From assembly GCF_042656585.1 (NCBI RefSeq), contig NZ_JBHSPG010000023.1: 64,000 nt of DNA. The stretch is one strand, 5' to 3'. This stretch comes from Thalassorhabdus alkalitolerans (lineage in GTDB: Bacteria; Bacillota; Bacilli; Bacillales; Marinococcaceae). A program made the translations under genes and the position numbers. Positions within the stretch are counted from its first letter, which is position 1. Every line of letters begins with the position of its first letter. Positions 33,871 to 40,724 of the stretch are shown here, piece after piece. The notes under the pieces are model-generated. The model saw only the letters and a list, made by a program, of their open reading frames with translations. It had not been told where the DNA came from and searched no databases.

Positions 33871-34420
33871 ACGTTTGGAAGCAAGGCGGGCAGTGCGAAG
33901 TTACATACCCAAAGAGGTAGAAAAAGAAAAAATAGAATCCCTGCTCTATGCAGCTACCCTGGCTCCAAATGATAGAATGAGAGAGCCGTGGAGTTTTTAT
34001 GTGATACAGGGGAAGGCCAAGAAAGAATATGAATCTTTAGCTTATGAATATTTACAAGAACGTTTTCCAACAAAGCCAAAGCTAGTAGACAGTTCCATGA
34101 AAGCAGTGACACAAACGCCCGTCATTATTGTTGTCACATCAGACACTCTTCCAAAGGCGTCTGATTCTACAGACAATGAATATGCTGTGTGCTGTGCGAT
34201 TCATTCAATGTGGCTTGCAGCTGAGGAACAAGGGTTAGGTTTTGTCTGGAGAACAAGGGGAGTTGGTCTTGTCCACGACGAACGTCTTCATCATTTTATA
34301 GGTTCGCCACAAGACAAAAAGGTAGTTGGAACAGTATTTTTAGGTTACCCGGAAAACAGCGAGGGAGCAGAAAAAAAGAAGCAGAGGACACCATTTGAAG
34401 AAAAAACCGTATGGTTATAA
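33857..34420 (+). CDS. Nitroreductase-family flavoprotein
   Basis: A 187-residue FMN enzyme of the nitroreductase family: N-terminal RRAVRSYIPKEVEKEKIESLL and APNDRMREPWSFYVI, then the C-terminal VVGTVFLGYPE. Such enzymes use NAD(P)H to reduce flavins, nitro groups or quinones. I chose ATG 33857 over GTG 33848, which touches GGGAG. It ends the nrd operon and may supply reduced flavin to the flavodoxin; this is inference. Confidence 0.88.
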   Translation: MSVFERLEARRAVRSYIPKEVEKEKIESLLYAATLAPNDRMREPWSFYVIQGKAKKEYESLAYEYLQERFPTKPKLVDSSMKAVTQTPVIIVVTSDTLPKASDSTDNEYAVCCAIHSMWLAAEEQGLGFVWRTRGVGLVHDERLHHFIGSPQDKKVVGTVFLGYPENSEGAEKKKQRTPFEEKTVWL

Positions 34421-34424
34421 CTAT

Positions 34425-34519
34425 GGTGCCTGGCACCGGCAGGGGCTGTAACACAAAATCCATTTAAAGCCCTAGTATGAGCGAAAAATATATTACACCC
34501 GTTTATGGTGCCAGGCACC
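34425..34519. repeat. Paired GGTGCCWGGCACC palindrome element, copy C
   Basis: GGTGCCTGGCACC (34425-34437) and GGTGCCAGGCACC (34507-34519) start 82 bp apart; TGTAACA starts at 34447 (offset 22) and TATTACA at 34491 (gap of 9 before the second core). It lies five bases past the nitroreductase stop and directly before the operon terminator. Confidence 0.88.
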
Positions 34520-34521
34520 CC

Positions 34522-34564
34522 AAAAAGAAGTGTTCAATTTCAGAGAAATTGAACACTTCTTTTT
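34522..34564. terminator. Long perfect terminator ending the nrd operon
   Basis: AAAAAGAAGTGTTCAATTTC and its exact complement form a 20-bp stem with an AGA loop; T-runs occur on both strands. The remaining stretch to motA (34565-34763) holds an imperfect GTGTGC-type inverted repeat (34653-34706) and no gene. Confidence 0.92.
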
Positions 34565-34763
34565 GTTTGAGAAGATACCTTAAGAAAAGTGTTTTTATAA
34601 CGATAATAATGATAGAGAATACAAAAGGGCTATGTTAAAAAGAGGGGGGATTTGGTGTGCACTGGTTTCAAAGGGTCAATAACAATCAGAGCTGAACCCA
34701 GCACACTTCCCGTTACTCTTACATTTTAACAAGGCTAATTTACTATAAAGCGGGGGAATAAAG

Positions 34764-35579
34764 ATGGACAAAACATCTTTTATCGGAATTATTATAGCAA
34801 TAGCAGCTATTGGAGTAGGGATGGTAATGAAAGGAGTAAGCGCGGCAGCCTTATTTAACCCGGCCGCGTTATTAATCATCTTTGCCGGGACTGCGGCAGC
34901 TGTCATTATCGCTTTTCCTATGTCAACTATCAAAAACGTTCCTACACTTTTTAAAATTATCTTTACACAAAAGAAGGGGCCTGACCTAAAGTCCCTCATC
35001 AACACCTTTACTGAAATGTCTTCTTTTGTCAGAAGAGAAGGTCTTTTATCATTAGAGCAGGAAATCGAGAAAACAGAGGATCCTTTTTTAAAGTCCGGCC
35101 TTAGGCTTGCCGTAGATGGACAGTCACCAGATTTTATTAGAGACGTATTAACAGAGAAGGTTTATGCCATGGAGGAAAGGCACAAGGAAGGAGCTTCTGT
35201 TTTCACACAGGCCGGTACTTACGCACCGACCTTGGGTGTTCTTGGAGCTGTTATTGGGTTAATTGCAGCTTTAGGATATATGGAAGATACGGAAGCATTA
35301 GGACATGCTATCGCAGCAGCATTTATGGCAACTTTGTTTGGTATTTTTTCAGGGTACATGCTGTGGCATCCTTTTGCTAACAAACTAAAAGAGAAATCTA
35401 AGAAGGAAGTGCAGGAAAAGCACCTCATTATTGAAGGGATTGTGTCTATTACCCATGGTGAATCTCCGATGGTCGTTAGAGATAAGCTGGGATCCTTTTT
35501 ATCTCATTCCGAGTTAAAGAAATTAATTGAGAGTGAAGGAGAAAAGGAGGAAAACAGTGCGGAAACAGAAACAGCATAG
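34764..35579 (+). CDS. motA: Flagellar stator protein MotA
   Basis: A 271-residue stator subunit with four membrane helices, starting MDKTSFIGIIIAIAAIGVGMV, with the conserved GTAAAVIIAFP and the third/fourth helix segments TYAPTLGVLGAVIGLIAALGYM and FMATLFGIFSGYMLWHP. The cytoplasmic loop has the rotor-interacting charged region. ATG follows GCGGGGGAATAAAG. Couples ion flow to flagellar rotation with MotB. No sigma-D promoter was recognised upstream. Confidence 0.94.
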   Translation: MDKTSFIGIIIAIAAIGVGMVMKGVSAAALFNPAALLIIFAGTAAAVIIAFPMSTIKNVPTLFKIIFTQKKGPDLKSLINTFTEMSSFVRREGLLSLEQEIEKTEDPFLKSGLRLAVDGQSPDFIRDVLTEKVYAMEERHKEGASVFTQAGTYAPTLGVLGAVIGLIAALGYMEDTEALGHAIAAAFMATLFGIFSGYMLWHPFANKLKEKSKKEVQEKHLIIEGIVSITHGESPMVVRDKLGSFLSHSELKKLIESEGEKEENSAETETA

Positions 35580-36306
35580 TGACGAGCACGTTGATGAATC
35601 ATGGTTAATTCCTTACGCTGATATGCTTACTCTCCTTCTTGCCTTATTTATTGTTCTTTTTGCAGCAAGTGAAATTGAGAGTGAGAAATTTCAGGAAATA
35701 GCCCAGGTCTTTCAATCTGAATTTACAGGTGGAGAGGGGATATTAGATAACGAACCAACTCCTCAAGAACTGCCAGTATCCTCATCAGACACTCAAGATA
35801 AAGAAAGTGATGGTCTGCCTGAACTTCGAGAGTTGGAATCATTAGAACAAGAAATTAACCAGTATATAGTTAGTAGAAATCTTGAAAATATGCTGGAAAC
35901 TAATCTTACAGAAGAAGGTCTTCTCCTTACTCTGCTTGATAATGTATTCTTTGATACGGGGAGTGCCAATGTCAAATTGGAAGGAGCAGAGGTAGCGAGA
36001 GAAATTTCAGAACTTCTGTATACAGAGCCGACTCATGAAGTTGTGGTCAGCGGCCATACTGATGACCGGCCTATTTCCACCAGCGAATTTCAATCAAACT
36101 GGGAATTAAGTGTGATAAGAGCAGTGAATTTTATGAGCCTTCTTTTGGAAAATGATAAACTTGATCCCCTTCAATTCAGTGCCAAAGGTTTTGGAGAGCA
36201 CCGCCCGATCGCAGAGAATGATAGTCCTGAAAACAAGGCGAAAAACAGAAGAGTAGAAGTATTAATTTTGCCTAACCAAGCAATAGATACTAATAGTGAG
36301 TACTAA
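35557..36306 (+). CDS. motB: Flagellar stator protein MotB
   Basis: A 249-residue stator subunit: short cytoplasmic N-terminus, one membrane helix with ion-carrying D22 (SWLIPYADMLTLLLALFIV), a linker, and an OmpA-like peptidoglycan-binding domain (about 115-240; NWELSVIRAVNFMSLL and NRRVEVLIL). It resembles proton-type MotB of B. subtilis (HVDESWL...YADILTLLLALFIV) more than sodium-type MotS. I chose GTG 35557 after AAAAGGAGG, in frame with a longer frame that has no ribosome site. Overlaps motA by 23 bases. Confidence 0.93.
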   Translation: MRKQKQHSDEHVDESWLIPYADMLTLLLALFIVLFAASEIESEKFQEIAQVFQSEFTGGEGILDNEPTPQELPVSSSDTQDKESDGLPELRELESLEQEINQYIVSRNLENMLETNLTEEGLLLTLLDNVFFDTGSANVKLEGAEVAREISELLYTEPTHEVVVSGHTDDRPISTSEFQSNWELSVIRAVNFMSLLLENDKLDPLQFSAKGFGEHRPIAENDSPENKAKNRRVEVLILPNQAIDTNSEY

Positions 36307-36310
36307 GAAG

Positions 36311-36336
36311 ACGTTTCTGAATTGAAACGTTTTTTT
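36311..36336 (+). terminator. Terminator of motAB
   Basis: ACGTTTC-TGAATT-GAAACGT followed by TTTTTT, four bases past the motB stop. Confidence 0.85.
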
Positions 36337-36366
36337 ATTTTTCCTTTCCGCTCGCGGGTAACCTGT

Positions 36367-36392
36367 TATAATGTTAACGAACGATCGTTAAC
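36367..36392 (+). promoter_or_regulatory. -10 box and palindromic operator of the tetR-MATE unit
   Basis: TATAAT (36367-36372) is directly followed by GTTAACGA-ACGA-TCGTTAAC (36373-36392), an 8-bp-arm palindrome over the likely transcription start. This placement fits autorepression by the adjacent TetR protein. Confidence 0.7.
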
Positions 36393-36407
36393 CGGGAGAT
36401 GATAAGT

Positions 36408-36992
36408 GTGAGTGCCCAAAAAATAAAAGAAGCTGCCTTACGGTCTTTTGCCCAATACGGGTTTGAGGGAGCATCCTTAGCTGTCATTGCAGATGAGACA
36501 GGTTTAAAGAAACAATCAATATATGCCCATTTTGAAGGGAAGGACGATTTATTTCTGCAAACCTTGAAAAGTGCAGCAGAAAAAGAACTTCAAAAGCTTG
36601 AGGTTTTTTTGCAATCCCATTTTGAAGAGCCTCTTCACGATTTCTTATACAAAGTGTTATTAAATTACATTGATAGATACCGCAATGATTGTAATATGAA
36701 GTTTTGGCTGCGTGTGTCCTTTTTCCCGCCTTCTCATTTACATCATACGGTTATTGACTATGTCAACAAACACATCGCTAAAGTAGATTTACTATTCTTT
36801 GACCGTTTTTTGAAAGCTGTAGAGACAAATGAAGTAAGGTACCAGGACATTGAGTCAATGACCATGGCTTTTTCTGCTTTAATCGATTCTATATGTGTAG
36901 AGCTTGTCTACGGAAGCAAAGAGAGGACAGAAAAAAAACTGGAAGCCTCGTGGAGAATATATTGGAATGGAATTGCGGATAACTTTTCATAA
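36408..36992 (+). CDS. TetR-family regulator upstream of a MATE efflux gene
   Basis: A 194-residue regulator with helix-turn-helix IKEAALRSFAQYGFEGASLAVIADETGLKKQSIYAHFEGKDDLF (core GLKKQSIYAHF). I chose GTG 36408, nine bases after GGGAG; the in-frame ATG at 36399 touches that site. The palindrome over its own promoter suggests autoregulation, and the MATE gene 88 bases downstream is the likely co-regulated target. Confidence 0.88.
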   Translation: MSAQKIKEAALRSFAQYGFEGASLAVIADETGLKKQSIYAHFEGKDDLFLQTLKSAAEKELQKLEVFLQSHFEEPLHDFLYKVLLNYIDRYRNDCNMKFWLRVSFFPPSHLHHTVIDYVNKHIAKVDLLFFDRFLKAVETNEVRYQDIESMTMAFSALIDSICVELVYGSKERTEKKLEASWRIYWNGIADNFS

Positions 36993-37042
36993 GGAAGTTC
37001 TCACGCTGGGAAGAAACTTTTGCAAATAGTATATATAGATAA

Positions 37043-37058
37043 GGCCGGGGACCCGGCC
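37043..37058 (+). promoter_or_regulatory. GC-rich hairpin before the MATE gene
   Basis: GGCCGG-GGAC-CCGGCC, a 6-bp all-GC stem about 10 bases before the ribosome site, far richer in GC than its surroundings and without a T-run. It could affect mRNA stability or translation. Confidence 0.4.
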
Positions 37059-37080
37059 GTTGGTAATGGAGGACGCAGGT

Positions 37081-38457
37081 ATGTATCACGCCAAGTCTAG
37101 GAAAGACAAAATGGCATTATTTTTCACGATTTTCTGGCCGATTATGGTGACACAAGTAAGTTTTTTTGCGATGAATTTAGTTGATACGATGATGTCCGGT
37201 CGCGTCGGGACGGACGACTTGGCTGGAGTCGCAATGGGATCCAGTTTGTGGATGCCTATTTTTACTGGAATAAACGGGGTGCTGCTGGCTGTTACTCCTA
37301 TAGTGGCCCAGCTCATAGGAAAAGGAGACAAGAAAAGCATAACAAACTCAGTGAATCAAGGTCTCTATCTATCCCTTACGTTAGCTATTCTTGTTATTCT
37401 CTGTGGAGTCATGTTTCTTCATCCTATCATCACATTGATGAACCTGGCCCCAGCAGTTGAACATATTACTTTTCATTATTTAGTCGGCCTGTCATTAGGT
37501 ATTATTCCCTTATTTGCAGCGAATGTTTTACGTTATTTTTTTGACGCTCAAGGTTATACACGCATAACAATGATAATTACTGTCCTGGCCGTACCGTTTA
37601 ATGTTCTTCTTAACTATGGATTTATCTTCGGTGGATTTGGTCTTCCTATGCTTGGTGGTATTGGTGCAGGCTATGCCACTGCTTTAACCTATTGGATTAT
37701 TTTTATATTAAGCATATGGATGACGTTTCGAATGGAGGTCATCCGTCAGTATAAGCTGTTTGTAAAATGGGCGGTGCCCTCCTGGAAAGCCTGGAAAGAG
37801 CAGCTGGCCATTGGCATTCCGATAGGTCTGTCTATCTTTTTTGAAGCCAGCATTTTTTCTGTTGTCACCTTGTTAATTGGAACCATGTTTAGCACCGTAA
37901 CTATTGCAGCACATCAAATAGCCTTTAGCTTCACATCACTTATTTTTATGATCCCGTTAAGCATTTCAATGGCCTTAACAATCGTTGTGGGCTTCTCCGT
38001 GGGAGGAGAAAGGTGGAGTGCAGCCAGGGAATACGGACGTTTGGGAGTGGTTGGGGCAATAGGAATCCTTGCCATTGGTTCAGTTTTCCTTTTCTTTTTA
38101 CGTGAACCAATTGCTTATCTTTATACTGATGATCGTCCTGTTGTCACCCTTGCAGCCCAGTTTTTTATCTTCGCGATTTTTTATCAGATTTCTGATGCTG
38201 CCCAATCAGCTCTTCAAGGAGTGTTAAGAGGGTATAAAGATGTAAAAGTTCCTTTTATTACAGCTTTTGTTTCATACTGGATCATAGGAATTCCTTCCGG
38301 CTATCTCCTCGCTTCCTACACACCCTTGGGGCCTTTTGGTTTCTGGATTGGCATCACGATAGGTCTTACTTGTGCAGCAGCAGGATTTTTCATACGTTTA
38401 AGAGTTATACAAGCAAGGGCTGAACATCTGCCTGATGGTGAGCAAGCATTACCCTAG
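37081..38457 (+). CDS. MATE-family multidrug efflux pump
   Basis: A 458-residue NorM-type exporter with 12 membrane segments in two six-helix halves. Family features are FFAMNLVDTMMSGRVG, GVLLAVTPIVAQLIGKGD and the second-half AAHQIAFSFTSLIFMIPLSISMA. It extrudes cationic drugs in exchange for Na+ or H+. I chose ATG 37081 with GGAGG eight bases upstream; an in-frame TTG at 37060 lies in the hairpin region. Likely regulated by the upstream TetR. Confidence 0.92.
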   Translation: MYHAKSRKDKMALFFTIFWPIMVTQVSFFAMNLVDTMMSGRVGTDDLAGVAMGSSLWMPIFTGINGVLLAVTPIVAQLIGKGDKKSITNSVNQGLYLSLTLAILVILCGVMFLHPIITLMNLAPAVEHITFHYLVGLSLGIIPLFAANVLRYFFDAQGYTRITMIITVLAVPFNVLLNYGFIFGGFGLPMLGGIGAGYATALTYWIIFILSIWMTFRMEVIRQYKLFVKWAVPSWKAWKEQLAIGIPIGLSIFFEASIFSVVTLLIGTMFSTVTIAAHQIAFSFTSLIFMIPLSISMALTIVVGFSVGGERWSAAREYGRLGVVGAIGILAIGSVFLFFLREPIAYLYTDDRPVVTLAAQFFIFAIFYQISDAAQSALQGVLRGYKDVKVPFITAFVSYWIIGIPSGYLLASYTPLGPFGFWIGITIGLTCAAAGFFIRLRVIQARAEHLPDGEQALP

Positions 38458-38634
38458 TGATGAACAGGATGTGAAGTCACTCCTTTTTCTAAAGAAGATT
38501 ACATTTTTATGAATTTGAGAAGGCCTTTACCCAGCTCAACACAACCCTATGGTACAATTAAAAAAATTGATTCTTGGAAACTTTGAAATATATTGAGATT
38601 TTCAAAGAGATTTGGCACGAGGGGGGAATGAAAT

Positions 38635-39252
38635 TTGAAGCTTTGGTTTAAGAAGATATCAGTTATCCTTATAACCTTTATGACTCTTGGTGTGTACATT
38701 CCTCCTACATACTTGGATTCCAGCTCATCTGCTTCAGCTAAAGAAGAGAAATCAGGCAGTGATGAGCAGCATTATTCTGTCGCTGAAATAGAAGAGCATT
38801 CGGAAATCATTGCTCAGGACTATGAAGAAAACATTGAAGTATTGGATGACGAGCATTTTATAGACATTATTGTTGAACAAGCGAAAGAACAGTCTGTAAA
38901 AAAGCTCGGTCCTAAAATTTTAAAGCAAGTTGAAGCTGACTTTATGACTGACATTCTCCCTAGTATTGAGAATGTTCTTAAAGACCTGGTAGAAGAAGCA
39001 GGGATGGAAGAAAGCAAATCCTATGTCATTACAGAAGAGCCTTCTCAAGGAAGCGGAGAAAAAATATTTAATGTGTATGATGATAAGAATAAAAAAGACA
39101 TTGCCAAATTTCATGTGAGACGGGATCTTCGTCCTAAAGAAGGATATTGGTTTAATTTTCACTATCACTTACATGAAGATAACTTTGAAGAACACCATCA
39201 GATTGGAGACGTATACTGGGATAAAAACACTCCTCCAAAGTGGATGTCTTAA
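38635..39252 (+). CDS. ypjP: YpjP-like secreted protein
   Basis: A 205-residue protein with an N-terminal signal or anchor (MKLWFKKISVILITFMTLGV) and an acidic body ending in the YpjP signature GYWFNFHYHLHEDNFEEHHQIGDVYWDKNTPP (core YWFNFHYH and YWDKNTPPKWMS). The family is restricted to Bacilli, and I know of no established function. TTG start after GGGGGG; the overlapping ATG at 38629 is quickly closed by a stop. Followed by a terminator. Confidence 0.85.
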   Translation: MKLWFKKISVILITFMTLGVYIPPTYLDSSSSASAKEEKSGSDEQHYSVAEIEEHSEIIAQDYEENIEVLDDEHFIDIIVEQAKEQSVKKLGPKILKQVEADFMTDILPSIENVLKDLVEEAGMEESKSYVITEEPSQGSGEKIFNVYDDKNKKDIAKFHVRRDLRPKEGYWFNFHYHLHEDNFEEHHQIGDVYWDKNTPPKWMS

Positions 39253-39258
39253 CTGAAA

Positions 39259-39295
39259 GGACAAGCTGGCACATATAGCAGCTTGCCCTTTTTTT
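39259..39295 (+). terminator. Terminator of ypjP
   Basis: GGACAAGCTG pairs with CAGCTTGCCC (mismatch in the middle), followed by TTTTTTT. Confidence 0.75.
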
Positions 39296-39317
39296 GTTTT
39301 ATTACGGGTGAATTTAT

Positions 39318-39800
39318 TTATTGCATTAATTGCTGGCAAAGCTGTTGAATTTGCTGAAGCTTTTGAGCTGCTGTTAATTCTCTCTGGGCAAAGCCCTGAA
39401 GCTGGTTTGGCATTTGCGTATCCTGTGAAAATGACTGCTGAAACTGACGTGCGTTTTGTCTTTCTGTTTGCTGCAGCTGCTGTGCCAAATGTTGGATTTG
39501 TTGAAGAGCTTGCTGAGACTGTCCGTTTTGAAACCCTTGTTGATTCTCATTGTGATTCATATGCTGAGAAGAACCAGAAGAAAAACTTTGCTGCTGCGGT
39601 GAGAATGTCTGATAATTGGAACCTTGTGCAGCCTGAGCGTTTTGCTGTCTTACTTCCTCCACATTTGTACCTGAAAAACCAGGCTGCATGGCTGATTGGG
39701 GATTGTGTTGAGTAAAGCTTTGGAATTGTGGAGCTTGCTGTCTTGAAAAGCCTTGCTGCATGTTTTGGGAATTTCCTTGCTGGTTAAATGGATGATTCAT
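39318..39800 (-). CDS. Gln-rich protein with a gamma-type SASP repeat
   Basis: A 160-residue protein, about one third Gln, with no membrane segment. The segment FSGTNVEEVRQQNAQAAQGSNYQTF (residues about 43-67; core TNVEEVRQQNAQA) matches the repeat of gamma-type small acid-soluble spore proteins (SspE), which serve as amino-acid reserve. Only one clear repeat is seen; the rest is Gln/Asn/Ser-rich, ending KLQQIQQLCQQL. ATG follows AGGAGG. Expression in the forespore would be expected. A spore coat or crust role is the alternative. Confidence 0.65.
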   Translation of the reverse strand: MNHPFNQQGNSQNMQQGFSRQQAPQFQSFTQHNPQSAMQPGFSGTNVEEVRQQNAQAAQGSNYQTFSPQQQSFSSGSSQHMNHNENQQGFQNGQSQQALQQIQHLAQQLQQTERQNARQFQQSFSQDTQMPNQLQGFAQRELTAAQKLQQIQQLCQQLMQ

Positions 39801-39887
39801 ATATGAAGACCTCCTAGAATAAGATTCGTTTTATTTTAGGACATAATTTGTGAAATATACGACATAAAAAATGCTGCGTACTGAATA

Positions 39888-39923
39888 AGAAAAACACCTC
39901 CTGGACAGATACCCAGAAGGCGT
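39888..39923 (-). terminator. Terminator of the HPr-like gene
   Basis: Minus-strand ACGCCTTCTGG pairs with CCAGGAGGTGT (wobbles), then GTTTTTCTT. Confidence 0.6.
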
Positions 39924-40029
39924 ATTTTTCATTTTCTTAGTTAACAGGCAGACAATTCATTTGCCACCGCGGGCCCACAGTAGCTTTTGACGTTCAAACC
40001 CACTAAGAAGTTACCTTTCATGATAGTTG

Positions 40030-40323
40030 TTAATTTAATAAAGGATAAGAAGAACGCTCTTCTGTAAAGATTTTCTTTTCAATAAAACCTTGCAGTAATG
40101 AAACTGCTTCTTGGGAATCCCTGCCGACTGCCCTTATTGTTATCTTATCCTGAGCTTTTAAAAAAGCAGAAGTGCTTATGAGGCTTTTACAATTAATGAC
40201 TGTTGTGCTCGTTTCCAATACAATGTAGCTGTCAAATTGATTCGCCGTTTGCACAAGCTGCAGAATCCTTTCATAGCAGACTTTCTCTTTCCCTTCAATG
40301 TTAAGTGATGCAGATGCTTCCAT
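40030..40323 (-). CDS. HPr/Crh-like protein lacking the active-site histidine
   Basis: A 97-residue protein with an HPr-like fold: LVQTANQFDSYIVLE and VINCKSL align with HPr LVQTASKYDADVNLE and VNLKSI. By this alignment the catalytic His15 is Cys16 and the following ARP is Tyr-Glu-Arg, so PTS phosphotransfer cannot occur at that site; the regulatory Ser46 equivalent (S47) is kept. B. subtilis Crh likewise lacks His15 (Gln). It may act in regulation only. I chose ATG 40323 with AAAGGAAGGGA over the longer frame from 40410. Confidence 0.8.
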   Translation of the reverse strand: MEASASLNIEGKEKVCYERILQLVQTANQFDSYIVLETSTTVINCKSLISTSAFLKAQDKITIRAVGRDSQEAVSLLQGFIEKKIFTEERSSYPLLN

Positions 40324-40724
40324 ACGATCCCTTCCTTTCAAAGGTAAATGTAAAAAACCAGCGGCTTGAAAGAGACAGTAAAAAGAGTAAAAGTGTGGCT
40401 TACTCCACACGTGAACCGGGGAAGCAAATTAACTGTTAGTTTTAGCAACAAAATTAACAGGTGTAAGTAATTATAAGCATAAAAAGATCAAGAGAGGGTT
40501 ATTTCGTAAGGAAATATTCCAATGTTTTGGAATTTGGCAGGACTCATATTGACCAGGCATTGCCTTGAGATCCCTAAAATACATAAAGATTCTTCTTACA
40601 TTTCATACAGTCCTTACCTGCCCAAATATGATTTTACTGATGTATTCACTTTATTTAACAGGATAATGGAATCGTGCAGAGAACCTATGTAGAGGATGCC
40701 AGATAAAAAGGAGTGGGCTTTTAT
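40324..40724. other. Non-coding gap before the GH31 gene
   Basis: A 401-base gap with the HPr-like leader on one side and the alpha-glucosidase promoter on the other. I see no gene, no clear cre box and no terminator. GATAAT at about 40660 could be the -10 for the GH31 gene. Confidence 0.4.

Noticed and set aside
35527..35556. Longer MotB start
   Set aside because: It lies within motA without a ribosome site; GTG 35557 follows AAAAGGAGG and matches the known MotB N-terminus.
39308..39715. Plus-strand 135-codon frame opposite the Gln-rich gene
   Set aside because: It has no ribosome site and mirrors the low-complexity codons of the minus-strand SASP-like gene.
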